From positions 1 through 7,891 of the forward strand of contig CALJBF010000319.1 in the NCBI GenBank assembly GCA_938027385.1: 7,891 nucleotides of DNA, written 5' to 3'. This DNA is from an uncultured Porphyromonadaceae bacterium. Lineage in GTDB: Bacteria; Bacteroidota; Bacteroidia; Bacteroidales; Muribaculaceae. The position numbers and the translations under genes were made by a program. The notes beneath the pieces are model-generated. The model was not told the DNA's origin, did no database searches, and saw nothing but the letters and a program-made list of their open reading frames with translations. Shown here piece by piece: positions 1 through 6,035 of the stretch (positions within the stretch are counted from its first letter, which is position 1; the number at the start of each line of letters is the position of its first letter).

Positions 1-79
1 GCGCTACCTCTACTCCTGATTTCCCGGCGCCCGCACGATAACAGTACCCGTTGTTTTAATGCTTTTTAACAAAAAGGCA

Positions 80-110
80 CTGAAACAATGGGTATAATTG
101 TGTAATTTTG
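80..110 (+). promoter_or_regulatory. Bacteroides-type promoter of the LysM/lipoprotein operon
   Basis: A TAATTTTG box at 103-110 matches the Bacteroidota -7 consensus TAnnTTTG exactly. Twenty bases upstream, at 80-82, is CTG, a poor match to the -33 element TTG. Transcription would start near 116, giving a leader of about 30 bases before the ATG at 146. No Shine-Dalgarno is visible before that ATG, which is usual for the phylum. A short inverted repeat (CTTTTT-AAC-AAAAAG, 62-76) lies just upstream and could be an operator or the end of an upstream unit. The call rests on the -7 match and position only. Confidence 0.6.
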
Positions 111-145
111 TTTCCCACAGCTTTTTGTAGACACAAACCCTTGCA

Positions 146-898
146 ATGAAAAAGATAAAAGCACTTTTGCTACTGGCCCTTCTCTCCCTCACTGCCACCG
201 ACGCCTGCGCCCAGTTCTGGGCAAAAGGGGGCAATGACCTCATCATGCTGCGCGACGGCTCACGGGTCGAGGCCAAGATTAACCAGATCAGCGGAAAAGT
301 AGTAAAGTTCAAGAACGAGACATCGGGCGTGAAACTCGACGAGCTCCCCCTGACCGACATCTACATGATCAAATACGCCAAACGCGGCACGATGTTTTTC
401 ACCAAAGAGGGAAACCGCAAGACGGGCGAACAGATCGAGGCAGACTCAAAGGCCACGATGATCTATACCACCGACTACCGCGAAATTCCGGCCTATGAGC
501 TCGAGTTCGACGTTGACAAGCTTGTGTACCGCACACAGAAGGCCACCCGCAAGAACCCCCAGCCCACACGTCATGTGATGGCTCTCTCGCAGGTGTTCAT
601 GATCATCTATCCCGACGGCACATCAGAGACAGTGACCGAACTCGACCAGCCATACATGCCGGAAAACGCCGTAAAGGCCGAAGATGCAGAAAAGGCATCG
701 CAGGAACCGGCCGAAGAACAGCTGAAAGTCGTGTTCCACACCGTAAAGCAGGGCGACACGCTCAACTCGCTCGCCGGAGAATACGGCGTGACCGCCGACA
801 ACATCAAGGAATGGAACGAGCTTGGCGCCAAGATAAAGCCAACAACACGCCTACAGCCGGGCCAGCAGCTGATTCTATATGTAAAACCGGAGAAATAA
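146..898 (+). CDS. Secreted protein with duplicated N-terminal unit and C-terminal LysM domain
   Basis: This 250-residue protein is probably periplasmic. Residues 1-22 form a signal peptide (KKIK, then a Leu/Ala core) with likely cleavage at ACA|Q. The region 31-163 appears to hold two related beta-rich units: the first has LRDGSRVEAKI and ends in DIYMIKYAKRGT, and the second (about 103-163) ends in QVFMIIYPDGTS. This resembles a module common in Bacteroidetes secreted proteins of unknown function. A Glu/Ala-rich linker (about 171-194) leads to a LysM domain at 196-246, with the VKQGDTLNSLA start and the LQPGQQL end typical of the family. LysM domains bind the N-acetylglucosamine chains of peptidoglycan, so attachment to the cell wall is expected. 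It is first of three co-directional genes and 42 bases from the next. The specific function is unknown. The start is the ATG that gives a proper signal peptide downstream of the promoter box. Confidence 0.85.
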   Translation: MKKIKALLLLALLSLTATDACAQFWAKGGNDLIMLRDGSRVEAKINQISGKVVKFKNETSGVKLDELPLTDIYMIKYAKRGTMFFTKEGNRKTGEQIEADSKATMIYTTDYREIPAYELEFDVDKLVYRTQKATRKNPQPTRHVMALSQVFMIIYPDGTSETVTELDQPYMPENAVKAEDAEKASQEPAEEQLKVVFHTVKQGDTLNSLAGEYGVTADNIKEWNELGAKIKPTTRLQPGQQLILYVKPEK

Positions 899-940
899 GA
901 GCCTCGCACACAATCACCCTCTGAAACCAAATCATTCATC

Positions 941-1816
941 ATGACACTCAGAAACCTGCTGTATTGCGCTGCCGGCGCCCTGTCGATAATGCTTGCCGGA
1001 TGCAACGGCGGAGCAGAAGTGGCCCGTATGGCCGACGAACGTGACTCACTGCGCCGGGTAGCCGAACTCCAGCAAATACGCCTGACCCGCATCAACGAGG
1101 TGATGAACACCCTGGGGCAGGCGCTCGACTCGGTGCAACAGCAGGAGAACTTGCTGTTTCTAAACCCCTCGGGTGAAGGCACGGCGTCGCGGGCCGACGC
1201 GCTCAACAACCTGAAACGGTTCGAGACCGTGCTCCGCGCACAGCAGAAACATATTGCCGACCTTGAGCAACAGCTTGCCGAACAGAAAAAGGACGACCCG
1301 CGGGTCGAGGCCAATCCGCAGGCCGAAACCCTCATCGCAAACCTGAAGGAACAGCTCGCAAAAAAAGACGAGCTCATAGCCGACCTGCGCGCCCAGCTTG
1401 AGACAAAAGACCTCGACATAAACAAGCTGCGCATGACCGTGGCCTCGCAGCAATCGCAGATCACACAGCTCGGCGAGGCAAACCAACGGTACAGCGACGC
1501 ATTGATACGCTCGACCGACATGGCCAACCAGGGGTTCATGGCCATGGGCACCAAAAAGGAGCTTGAGGCCATGGGGATAATCAAGAAAGGGAAAATACAG
1601 ACGCGCGACGCTCTTGACCGCAAGAAATTCAGGCAGATCGACATACGCCGTTTCACCGAAATATCTTTCGAGGCAAAGAAACCGAAGATAATCACAGCCG
1701 CGCCACAGTCGAGCTATGAGCTTACCACCAACGGCAACGGCACATTCACCCTGCACATAACCAATCCCGCCGACTTCTGGTCGATTTCAAATTTCCTTGT
1801 AATACAGACACGCTGA
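941..1816 (+). CDS. Coiled-coil lipoprotein with conserved Bacteroidales C-terminal domain
   Basis: This 291-residue protein carries a type II signal peptide with lipobox LAGC; Cys21 would be lipidated. The following residues (NGGAE) lack the acidic run that sends Bacteroidetes lipoproteins to the cell surface, so a periplasm-facing location is somewhat favoured. Residues about 25-190 are rich in Glu, Gln, Lys, Arg and Leu in heptad-like order and predict long coiled coils, with a break near 72-85 (NPSGEG) and another near 116-128. Residues about 200-291 form a compact domain: GTKKELEAMGIIKKGKI, then IDIRRFTEISF, PQSSYEL and a FWSISNFLVIQ end. I recall similar endings in Bacteroidales coiled-coil lipoproteins annotated as Cbp1-family (collagen-binding) adhesins. 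That similarity needs a profile search and does not show collagen binding. Only four bases separate it from the next gene, so the two are almost certainly co-transcribed. Confidence 0.82.
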   Translation: MTLRNLLYCAAGALSIMLAGCNGGAEVARMADERDSLRRVAELQQIRLTRINEVMNTLGQALDSVQQQENLLFLNPSGEGTASRADALNNLKRFETVLRAQQKHIADLEQQLAEQKKDDPRVEANPQAETLIANLKEQLAKKDELIADLRAQLETKDLDINKLRMTVASQQSQITQLGEANQRYSDALIRSTDMANQGFMAMGTKKELEAMGIIKKGKIQTRDALDRKKFRQIDIRRFTEISFEAKKPKIITAAPQSSYELTTNGNGTFTLHITNPADFWSISNFLVIQTR

Positions 1817-1820
1817 CCCG

Positions 1821-3500
1821 ATGAAACACGCCAGATTCAAAACCGCTCTCCTCGCGGCGTTCGCCATCGCGGCCACCGGCATATCGGCGCGCACATATGT
1901 AGTTGAACGCGGCGACACATGGGAACTCATAGCACGCAAATGGGGTGTGCATACCGAAGAGCTCAAGGCCGCGAACCCCGCGATGCCCGAAGTCTTCTAC
2001 GGTCTTGAGATCAACCTGCCCGACAACAGTGCCCCCTCTCAGGTATCGAACAGCACCATCGCCCTCTATGAACGCGAGGACAGGCAACTCGCCGCCGCCG
2101 AGAAAGCTCTGGCAGAAGGGCGCTATGCAGCCGCACGCAGTGCATTGTCATCGGCAATGAGCCGCCGCGGCCACACCACATCGCGCCTGGCATACATGTA
2201 CGCCAGAAGTTGCGAGGGTACACAGAACTACATGGAGGCTCTCGAGAATTACGGGAAAGCAATCAGTCTGTTCAACGACGGTGACTGGACCATGACCGGC
2301 GAACAGGTGTCGTCGGTCGAGGCCGACCGTGACCGCGTCTATCCGCTTGCCGAGAAGGAATATCAGGAAAAACTGCGCCGCGAGGCCGAAGAAAAGCGGC
2401 AGGCCGAAATCCGTCGGCAACGGCGCGCCGAGGAGGCCGCCCGCGAAGAGGCACGCAAACGCGAGCGCCGCGCGGCGTGGGGCAGTTTCGGTCAGGCGCT
2501 GCTGGGGGCCATAGGCAATGCCGCCATGGGCGCATCAGGCGGCTGGGGCATGCCCGCCATGGGCGCGATGCCCGCATGGGGTACGCCGGTGCCGTCGTTC
2601 GGCGGCGGAGGGGCAGCCTCGCCCATACTAAACCCGCAGCTGGCGGCAGCCGGTGTGACACTGCCCCCTTCGCTTGACTTCACGAAATGGGATCCGGCCA
2701 TGTTCCAGATGCAGGTCACTTATGACCAGGCAGGTACGCCGATGTTCTCTTCGCCAGGACTGGCGGCGTGGCAGATGCAGTCGGCAGCCGAAGTCGGCAG
2801 CTATGCCGCCGCTGTTGGCGCGCAAGTGGGTGGTGCGCAGGGCGCCTACCTGCAGAATCTCGCCTCATCGCACATCACGCACTCTGCCGAGCAGGCACAA
2901 TGGACAGCCACTCCCCATTATGCCCCCACACAGGAAGATATAGACCGCCAGAGGGAAATCACGGCACAGTCGCACCGCGATTTCCGAGAATCGCTCACCT
3001 CGGCACACGACAACCTCGAAAACATCAAGGAATACAACCGGCTCAAATACGGTACCGGCCCATCTTCGAGCAGCGCAACCACAACCACAACCGACAGAAC
3101 CGGCAATCAATCTTCTTCCACCGTCAAAGCCACCTCCCGGCCGGCCACGTCCCGATCTACTTCCGGGAGTGCCACACCGATACAGGGCACCCCAATCCGC
3201 ACAACCACAGACCGGACAGATCAGGAAGAAGAGGAACACTACGATGCCCATCAGCAAAATAAAAACGGTAATCTCAATACCTCATCAGACTCATACGACT
3301 ACAAAAAGCGCGTGACGCTTTACAAACAGGACGGCAGTAAATACCGTTCGTTCAAGACAAACATCGAGCTTTATAAGAAAGGTGCGACATACTTCATAAA
3401 GATCGGCAACACCTTCTATCCGGCCGACGGCGTATATACTCGCGCCGGTTTCAACATGCGCATCGTCTACGGCGGAAACGGCCTCTTCTTCCACCTCTGA
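1821..3500 (+). CDS. Secreted multidomain protein: N-terminal LysM, TPR-like region, low-complexity core
   Basis: This 559-residue protein starts with a signal peptide (1-23, cleavage likely at ISA|R). A LysM domain follows directly (about 25-67: YVVERGDTWELIA, then GLEINLP), suggesting peptidoglycan binding. Residues about 86-152 form two TPR-like helical pairs (AEGRYAAARSAL; NYMEALENYGKAISLF). Residues 176-219 are a very charged Arg/Glu/Lys helix. Residues 221-265 are rich in Gly, Met, Ala and Trp (GWGMPAMGAMPAWG). The middle (266-405) is Ala/Gln-rich with no recognised domain. Residues 413-470 are a Ser/Thr linker with TTTDRT twice, ending in acidic QEEEEH. The last 68 residues (492-559) alternate aromatic and charged residues as a small beta domain would. 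It is the last gene of the three-gene operon and is followed by a strong terminator. No function is recognised; a scaffold or envelope-organising role is only a guess from the architecture. Confidence 0.82.
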   Translation: MKHARFKTALLAAFAIAATGISARTYVVERGDTWELIARKWGVHTEELKAANPAMPEVFYGLEINLPDNSAPSQVSNSTIALYEREDRQLAAAEKALAEGRYAAARSALSSAMSRRGHTTSRLAYMYARSCEGTQNYMEALENYGKAISLFNDGDWTMTGEQVSSVEADRDRVYPLAEKEYQEKLRREAEEKRQAEIRRQRRAEEAAREEARKRERRAAWGSFGQALLGAIGNAAMGASGGWGMPAMGAMPAWGTPVPSFGGGGAASPILNPQLAAAGVTLPPSLDFTKWDPAMFQMQVTYDQAGTPMFSSPGLAAWQMQSAAEVGSYAAAVGAQVGGAQGAYLQNLASSHITHSAEQAQWTATPHYAPTQEDIDRQREITAQSHRDFRESLTSAHDNLENIKEYNRLKYGTGPSSSSATTTTTDRTGNQSSSTVKATSRPATSRSTSGSATPIQGTPIRTTTDRTDQEEEEHYDAHQQNKNGNLNTSSDSYDYKKRVTLYKQDGSKYRSFKTNIELYKKGATYFIKIGNTFYPADGVYTRAGFNMRIVYGGNGLFFHL

Positions 3501-3532
3501 CGATTTCATACCCATATATAACAGTATATTCA

Positions 3533-3577
3533 AAAACGGCACGTGTGGCTCGGAAATAGAGCTGCACATGCCGTTTT
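3533..3577 (+). terminator. Intrinsic terminator of the LysM/lipoprotein operon
   Basis: Two 19-base arms, 3533-3551 and 3559-3577, pair across a seven-base loop (GGAAATA). The pairing has 16 Watson-Crick pairs, two G-U wobbles and one C-A mismatch. The outer stem is AAAACGGCA with TGCCGTTTT, so the 3' arm ends in TTTT followed by ATC, as in a rho-independent terminator. It lies 32 bases after the stop codon at 3500 and just before the next promoter. The A/T symmetry of the outer stem means it could work in both directions, but no minus-strand gene here needs it. Confidence 0.8.
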
Positions 3578-3603
3578 ATCAGTAGTGTTATCAATATTTT
3601 TTG

Positions 3604-3611
3604 TAATTTTG
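3604..3611 (+). promoter_or_regulatory. Candidate -7 promoter box of the sugar/polysaccharide operon
   Basis: TAATTTTG at 3604-3611 is an exact TAnnTTTG match and is identical to the box before the first operon. No good TTG -33 element lies 19-21 bases upstream, so this promoter may be weak or need an activator. Transcription would start near 3617, leaving a leader of about 47 bases that contains the palindrome at 3625-3639. A second match, TAAATTTG at 3644-3651, is only 12 bases from the ATG and also lacks a clear -33 element, so it is the less likely promoter. Confidence 0.5.
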
Positions 3612-3624
3612 CGGGCATAATATG

Positions 3625-3639
3625 ACTCTATTATAGAGT
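3625..3639. repeat. 15-base perfect palindrome in the leader of the sugar operon
   Basis: ACTCTAT at 3625-3631 and ATAGAGT at 3633-3639 are perfect inverted repeats around a single T. The site lies downstream of the TAATTTTG box and upstream of the TAAATTTG box, 24 bases before the ATG at 3664. A one-base spacer is too short for an RNA hairpin loop without opening the inner pairs. This fits a DNA site for a dimeric regulator better than an RNA switch. No regulator gene is in the window, so function is inferred from symmetry and position. Confidence 0.5.
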
Positions 3640-3663
3640 TGATTAAATTTGCGGAATTCAAAA

Positions 3664-4602
3664 ATGAAGATACTGATAACCGGCGTACACGGATTTGTCG
3701 GCTCAAATCTGGTGAAGGCACTAAAAGACAGGCACGAGATATACGGGCTCGACATCGTGGCGCCCGAACGCGATGGCGTGGTCAGGACTTTCGGCTGGGA
3801 CGCCGTCGACAAAGGCACGCTGCCACAGGTAGACGCCATAATCCATCTGGCCGGGAAAGCACATGACACCTCGGGGAAAGACCCTGCCGACGCATATTTC
3901 AAGATAAACACAGGTCTGACCGTCAAGATCTACGACTGGTTTCTCAACCATTCAGAGACAGGCTGTTTCATATTCTTCAGCACCATAAAGGCGACATGCG
4001 ACAAACTCTCTGATAGAGTTCTTACAGAGGAGGTGATACCCGCTCCGGTCGGCCCTTACGGAGAAAGCAAGATCAAAGCCGAGGAATATATCCTCGCCCA
4101 TCCGGCAGCTGACAGAAAAGTCATCATCCTGCGCCCCTGCATGATACACGGCCCCGGCAACAAGGGGAACCTCAACCTGCTCTACAAACTTGTATCGACC
4201 GGCATGCCATGGCCCCTGTCGCGGTTCGACAACAGGCGCACGTTTACCTCGGTCGACAACCTCTCGTTTGTCATCGACGGTCTGCTCACACGCCCTGTAG
4301 AATCCGGCATATACCATATGGCCGATGACGAGGCTCTCTCGACAAACCGCCTGGTAGAACTGATATGCCGTGCCACCGGACGGTCCTACCGCCGTATGGG
4401 TCTTCCTGCCGGAATGGTCAGGTGCCTGTGCCGTGTGGGCGATGCCCTGCATCTGCCGGTAAATTCATTCCGTCTCGACAAGCTCACTGAGAATTACGTT
4501 GTTTCGAACGCCAAAATCAAGAAGGCACTCGGCATAGACCGTATGCCGGTCAGGGCCGAAGACGGCATTCTTAAAACCATAAGGAGTTTCAACGTCCGAT
4601 GA
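3664..4602 (+). CDS. NAD-dependent sugar epimerase / 4-ketoreductase (extended SDR family, WbpV-like)
   Basis: This 312-residue enzyme belongs to the extended short-chain dehydrogenase family acting on nucleotide sugars in the cytoplasm. It opens with a Rossmann fold, TGVHGFVG, giving G7-xx-G10-xx-G13. D30 at the end of the second strand favours NAD over NADP. HLAGKAHD follows at 61-68. The catalytic set is S106/T107 (FFSTIK) with Y132 and K136 in YGESK, and substrate-side RPCMIHGPG is at 158-166. Relatives beside WecA/WbpL-type transferases include WbpV-like enzymes that reduce the 4-keto group of UDP-2-acetamido-2,6-dideoxy-hexulose to UDP-QuiNAc or a related sugar. Here the substrate is inferred from context, not seen. 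A TTG at 3649 would add five residues, but the ATG at 3664 begins exactly at the usual MKILITG. The gene overlaps the next by four bases, implying coupled translation. Confidence 0.88.
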   Translation: MKILITGVHGFVGSNLVKALKDRHEIYGLDIVAPERDGVVRTFGWDAVDKGTLPQVDAIIHLAGKAHDTSGKDPADAYFKINTGLTVKIYDWFLNHSETGCFIFFSTIKATCDKLSDRVLTEEVIPAPVGPYGESKIKAEEYILAHPAADRKVIILRPCMIHGPGNKGNLNLLYKLVSTGMPWPLSRFDNRRTFTSVDNLSFVIDGLLTRPVESGIYHMADDEALSTNRLVELICRATGRSYRRMGLPAGMVRCLCRVGDALHLPVNSFRLDKLTENYVVSNAKIKKALGIDRMPVRAEDGILKTIRSFNVR

Positions 4603-5597
4603 GCCCGATGATGACAATACTGTTCTATGCGGCAGCGACCATACTGCTGTTCGCTTTTGAAGAGGGATATTTCGCCATAGCACGCCGCTACGGCATAGTC
4701 GACAAACCCAATGCCCGCTCCTCGCACTCGCGTGTGACCCTGCGCGGCGGCGGCGTGATTTTCTATATCGCGGCGCTTATGTATTTCGTGGTATCCGACT
4801 TCAGCTATCCGCTCTTTATGGCCGGACTCACCATTGTTGCTGTGATCAGTTTTATCGACGATATCCATTCGGTCGCCAACCGGTTGCGTGCATTACTGCA
4901 ATTTGCTGCGCTGGCGCTGATGTTCTGGCAGCTTGGCATGACGGGCGACTTACCCTGGTGGGGTGTCATCATCGGCCTGGTCGTGGCAACCGGCATTGTC
5001 AACGCCTACAATTTCATGGACGGCATAAACGGCATCACCGGCATGTATTCACTGGCCATACTGGTGCCCGTATGGGTCGAGAACCGCACGCTCGGATTCG
5101 TCGACCCGCGTCTGATTGTACTTTCGGCCATAGGCGTGGGGGTGTTCCTGTTCTACAACTTCCGCAACCGGGCGCGCTGTTTTGCCGGTGACGTGGGTTC
5201 GGTATCGATAGCCTACATCATGCTCTTCCTTGTAGGAGCGCTGGTCGTGGCCACCGGACAGCTCTACTACCTGCTGTTTTTCGCCGTCTACGGTGCCGAC
5301 TCCATACTCACAATCGTACACCGCATGATGCTGCACGAGAACATATTCAAGCCGCACCGCAAACATGCCTATCAGCTCCTGGCAAATGAGCTGCATTGGT
5401 CGCACCGTTCGGTGTCGGCGCTCTATGGCGCACTTCAGCTGGCAATATCATTCGGACTGATATACTGGCCCGGCAACCGGTGGCTCTATTTCTGCGGCGT
5501 GATTGCGCTGTTGCTTGCGACATATGTGATTTTCAAACGCAAATATTACCATCTGCATGCCGAATACCAGGTACGGCAGGCGGCATCGGCTCACTGA
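4599..5597 (+). CDS. Polyprenyl-phosphate sugar-1-phosphate transferase (MraY/WecA/WbpL family)
   Basis: This 332-residue inner-membrane enzyme moves a sugar-1-phosphate, probably an N-acetylated amino sugar, from its UDP donor to undecaprenyl phosphate. That is the first step of O-antigen or capsule repeat assembly. About ten or eleven hydrophobic helices are visible. Family motifs occur in order: VDKPNARSSHS at 34-44 followed by LRGGG, the Mg-binding DD pair at 87-88, NAYNFMDGINGITG at 135-148, FAGDVGS at 195-201 (D198) and the cytoplasmic HRKHAYQ at 253-259. The VDKPNxRSSH and HRKHxYQ forms resemble WbpL and other glycosyltransferase-4 enzymes of O-antigen loci more than MraY. The start ATG at 4599 overlaps the TGA of the upstream ketoreductase (ATGA), so donor-sugar synthesis and transfer look coupled. 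The donor itself cannot be read from sequence. A cupin gene follows after 13 bases. Confidence 0.93.
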   Translation: MSPMMTILFYAAATILLFAFEEGYFAIARRYGIVDKPNARSSHSRVTLRGGGVIFYIAALMYFVVSDFSYPLFMAGLTIVAVISFIDDIHSVANRLRALLQFAALALMFWQLGMTGDLPWWGVIIGLVVATGIVNAYNFMDGINGITGMYSLAILVPVWVENRTLGFVDPRLIVLSAIGVGVFLFYNFRNRARCFAGDVGSVSIAYIMLFLVGALVVATGQLYYLLFFAVYGADSILTIVHRMMLHENIFKPHRKHAYQLLANELHWSHRSVSALYGALQLAISFGLIYWPGNRWLYFCGVIALLLATYVIFKRKYYHLHAEYQVRQAASAH

Positions 5598-5610
5598 AGA
5601 TTTCCGGCTT

Positions 5611-6000
5611 ATGAAGATTTTTGACGAAAGTTTTTTCAGCGCACTGCTCGCACAGGCCGCAGAATCGCCACGCCTCAGGCAGAACCATAACCTGCATGAT
5701 TCGTTTGACGACCCGGTGCAGAGGATGTTCAACGCTCTTCAGCCCGGCACGGTGATACCAATCCACCGGCGCCCAGTGGCCGAGACATACGCCGTTCTCA
5801 GCGGGCGTGCCGACCTGGTGACGTATGACGACAACGGCTATGAGACAGCCCGTGTGGCCATGGGACCTGCCGCAGGTGTGACCGTCTGCCAGACCGACCC
5901 TGGCAGCTGGCACTCGATGGAGGTCATAGAACCCACAATACTGCTTGAAGTGAAACCGGGGCCATACCGGCCGCTCGACCCCTGCGACATACTCTCTTGA
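5611..6000 (+). CDS. WbuC-family cupin protein with altered metal motif
   Basis: This 129-residue single-domain cupin resembles WbuC proteins of O-antigen and capsule clusters, whose reaction is not established. The family start is present (SPRLRQNHNLHDSFDDPVQR, residues 19-38, then NALQPGT). Cupin motif 1, G(X)5HXH(X)3E(X)6G, is fully spaced at G46, H52, E58 and G65, but the second His is Arg54 (IHRRP where relatives have IHRHP). Motif 2 keeps PGSWH with H101, and the usual EVKPGPY end is at 113-119. Thus three of the four usual metal ligands remain. The start at 5611 is chosen because it is the family-like start, 13 bases after the transferase stop; an in-frame ATG at 5557 would overlap that gene and add 18 unrelated residues. 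The role is probably sugar modification or regulation in polysaccharide synthesis, by association. Confidence 0.85.
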   Translation: MKIFDESFFSALLAQAAESPRLRQNHNLHDSFDDPVQRMFNALQPGTVIPIHRRPVAETYAVLSGRADLVTYDDNGYETARVAMGPAAGVTVCQTDPGSWHSMEVIEPTILLEVKPGPYRPLDPCDILS

Positions 6001-6035
6001 TTCGGCCCCAATCCACAAAAAAACGATTAGATTAT

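Noticed and set aside
2..19. Possible end of an upstream + strand gene (RYLYS then TGA)
   Set aside because: Five codons are too few to show coding, and the other two + strand frames are also open at the edge. The 1-79 stretch holds no feature beyond the short inverted repeat noted with the first promoter.
607..1695. Long minus-strand open frame of 362 codons
   Set aside because: It overlaps two genes with clear signal peptides, a LysM domain and a lipobox. Its translation is Ser/Arg/Cys-rich without domains, as expected for the antisense of GC-rich coding sequence.
3625..3639. Palindrome as an arm of an invertible promoter
   Set aside because: No second inverted copy flanks the promoter region within the window, and no invertase gene is present; a protein-binding site is the simpler reading.
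3649..3663. TTG start five codons upstream of the ketoreductase ATG
   Set aside because: The ATG at 3664 begins precisely at the conserved MKILITG start; the extra residues have no family match and the TTG lies within a TAAATTTG box.
5557..5610. Upstream ATG for the cupin gene
   Set aside because: It would overlap the transferase gene by 41 bases and add 18 residues (Arg-rich) with no resemblance to the family start.
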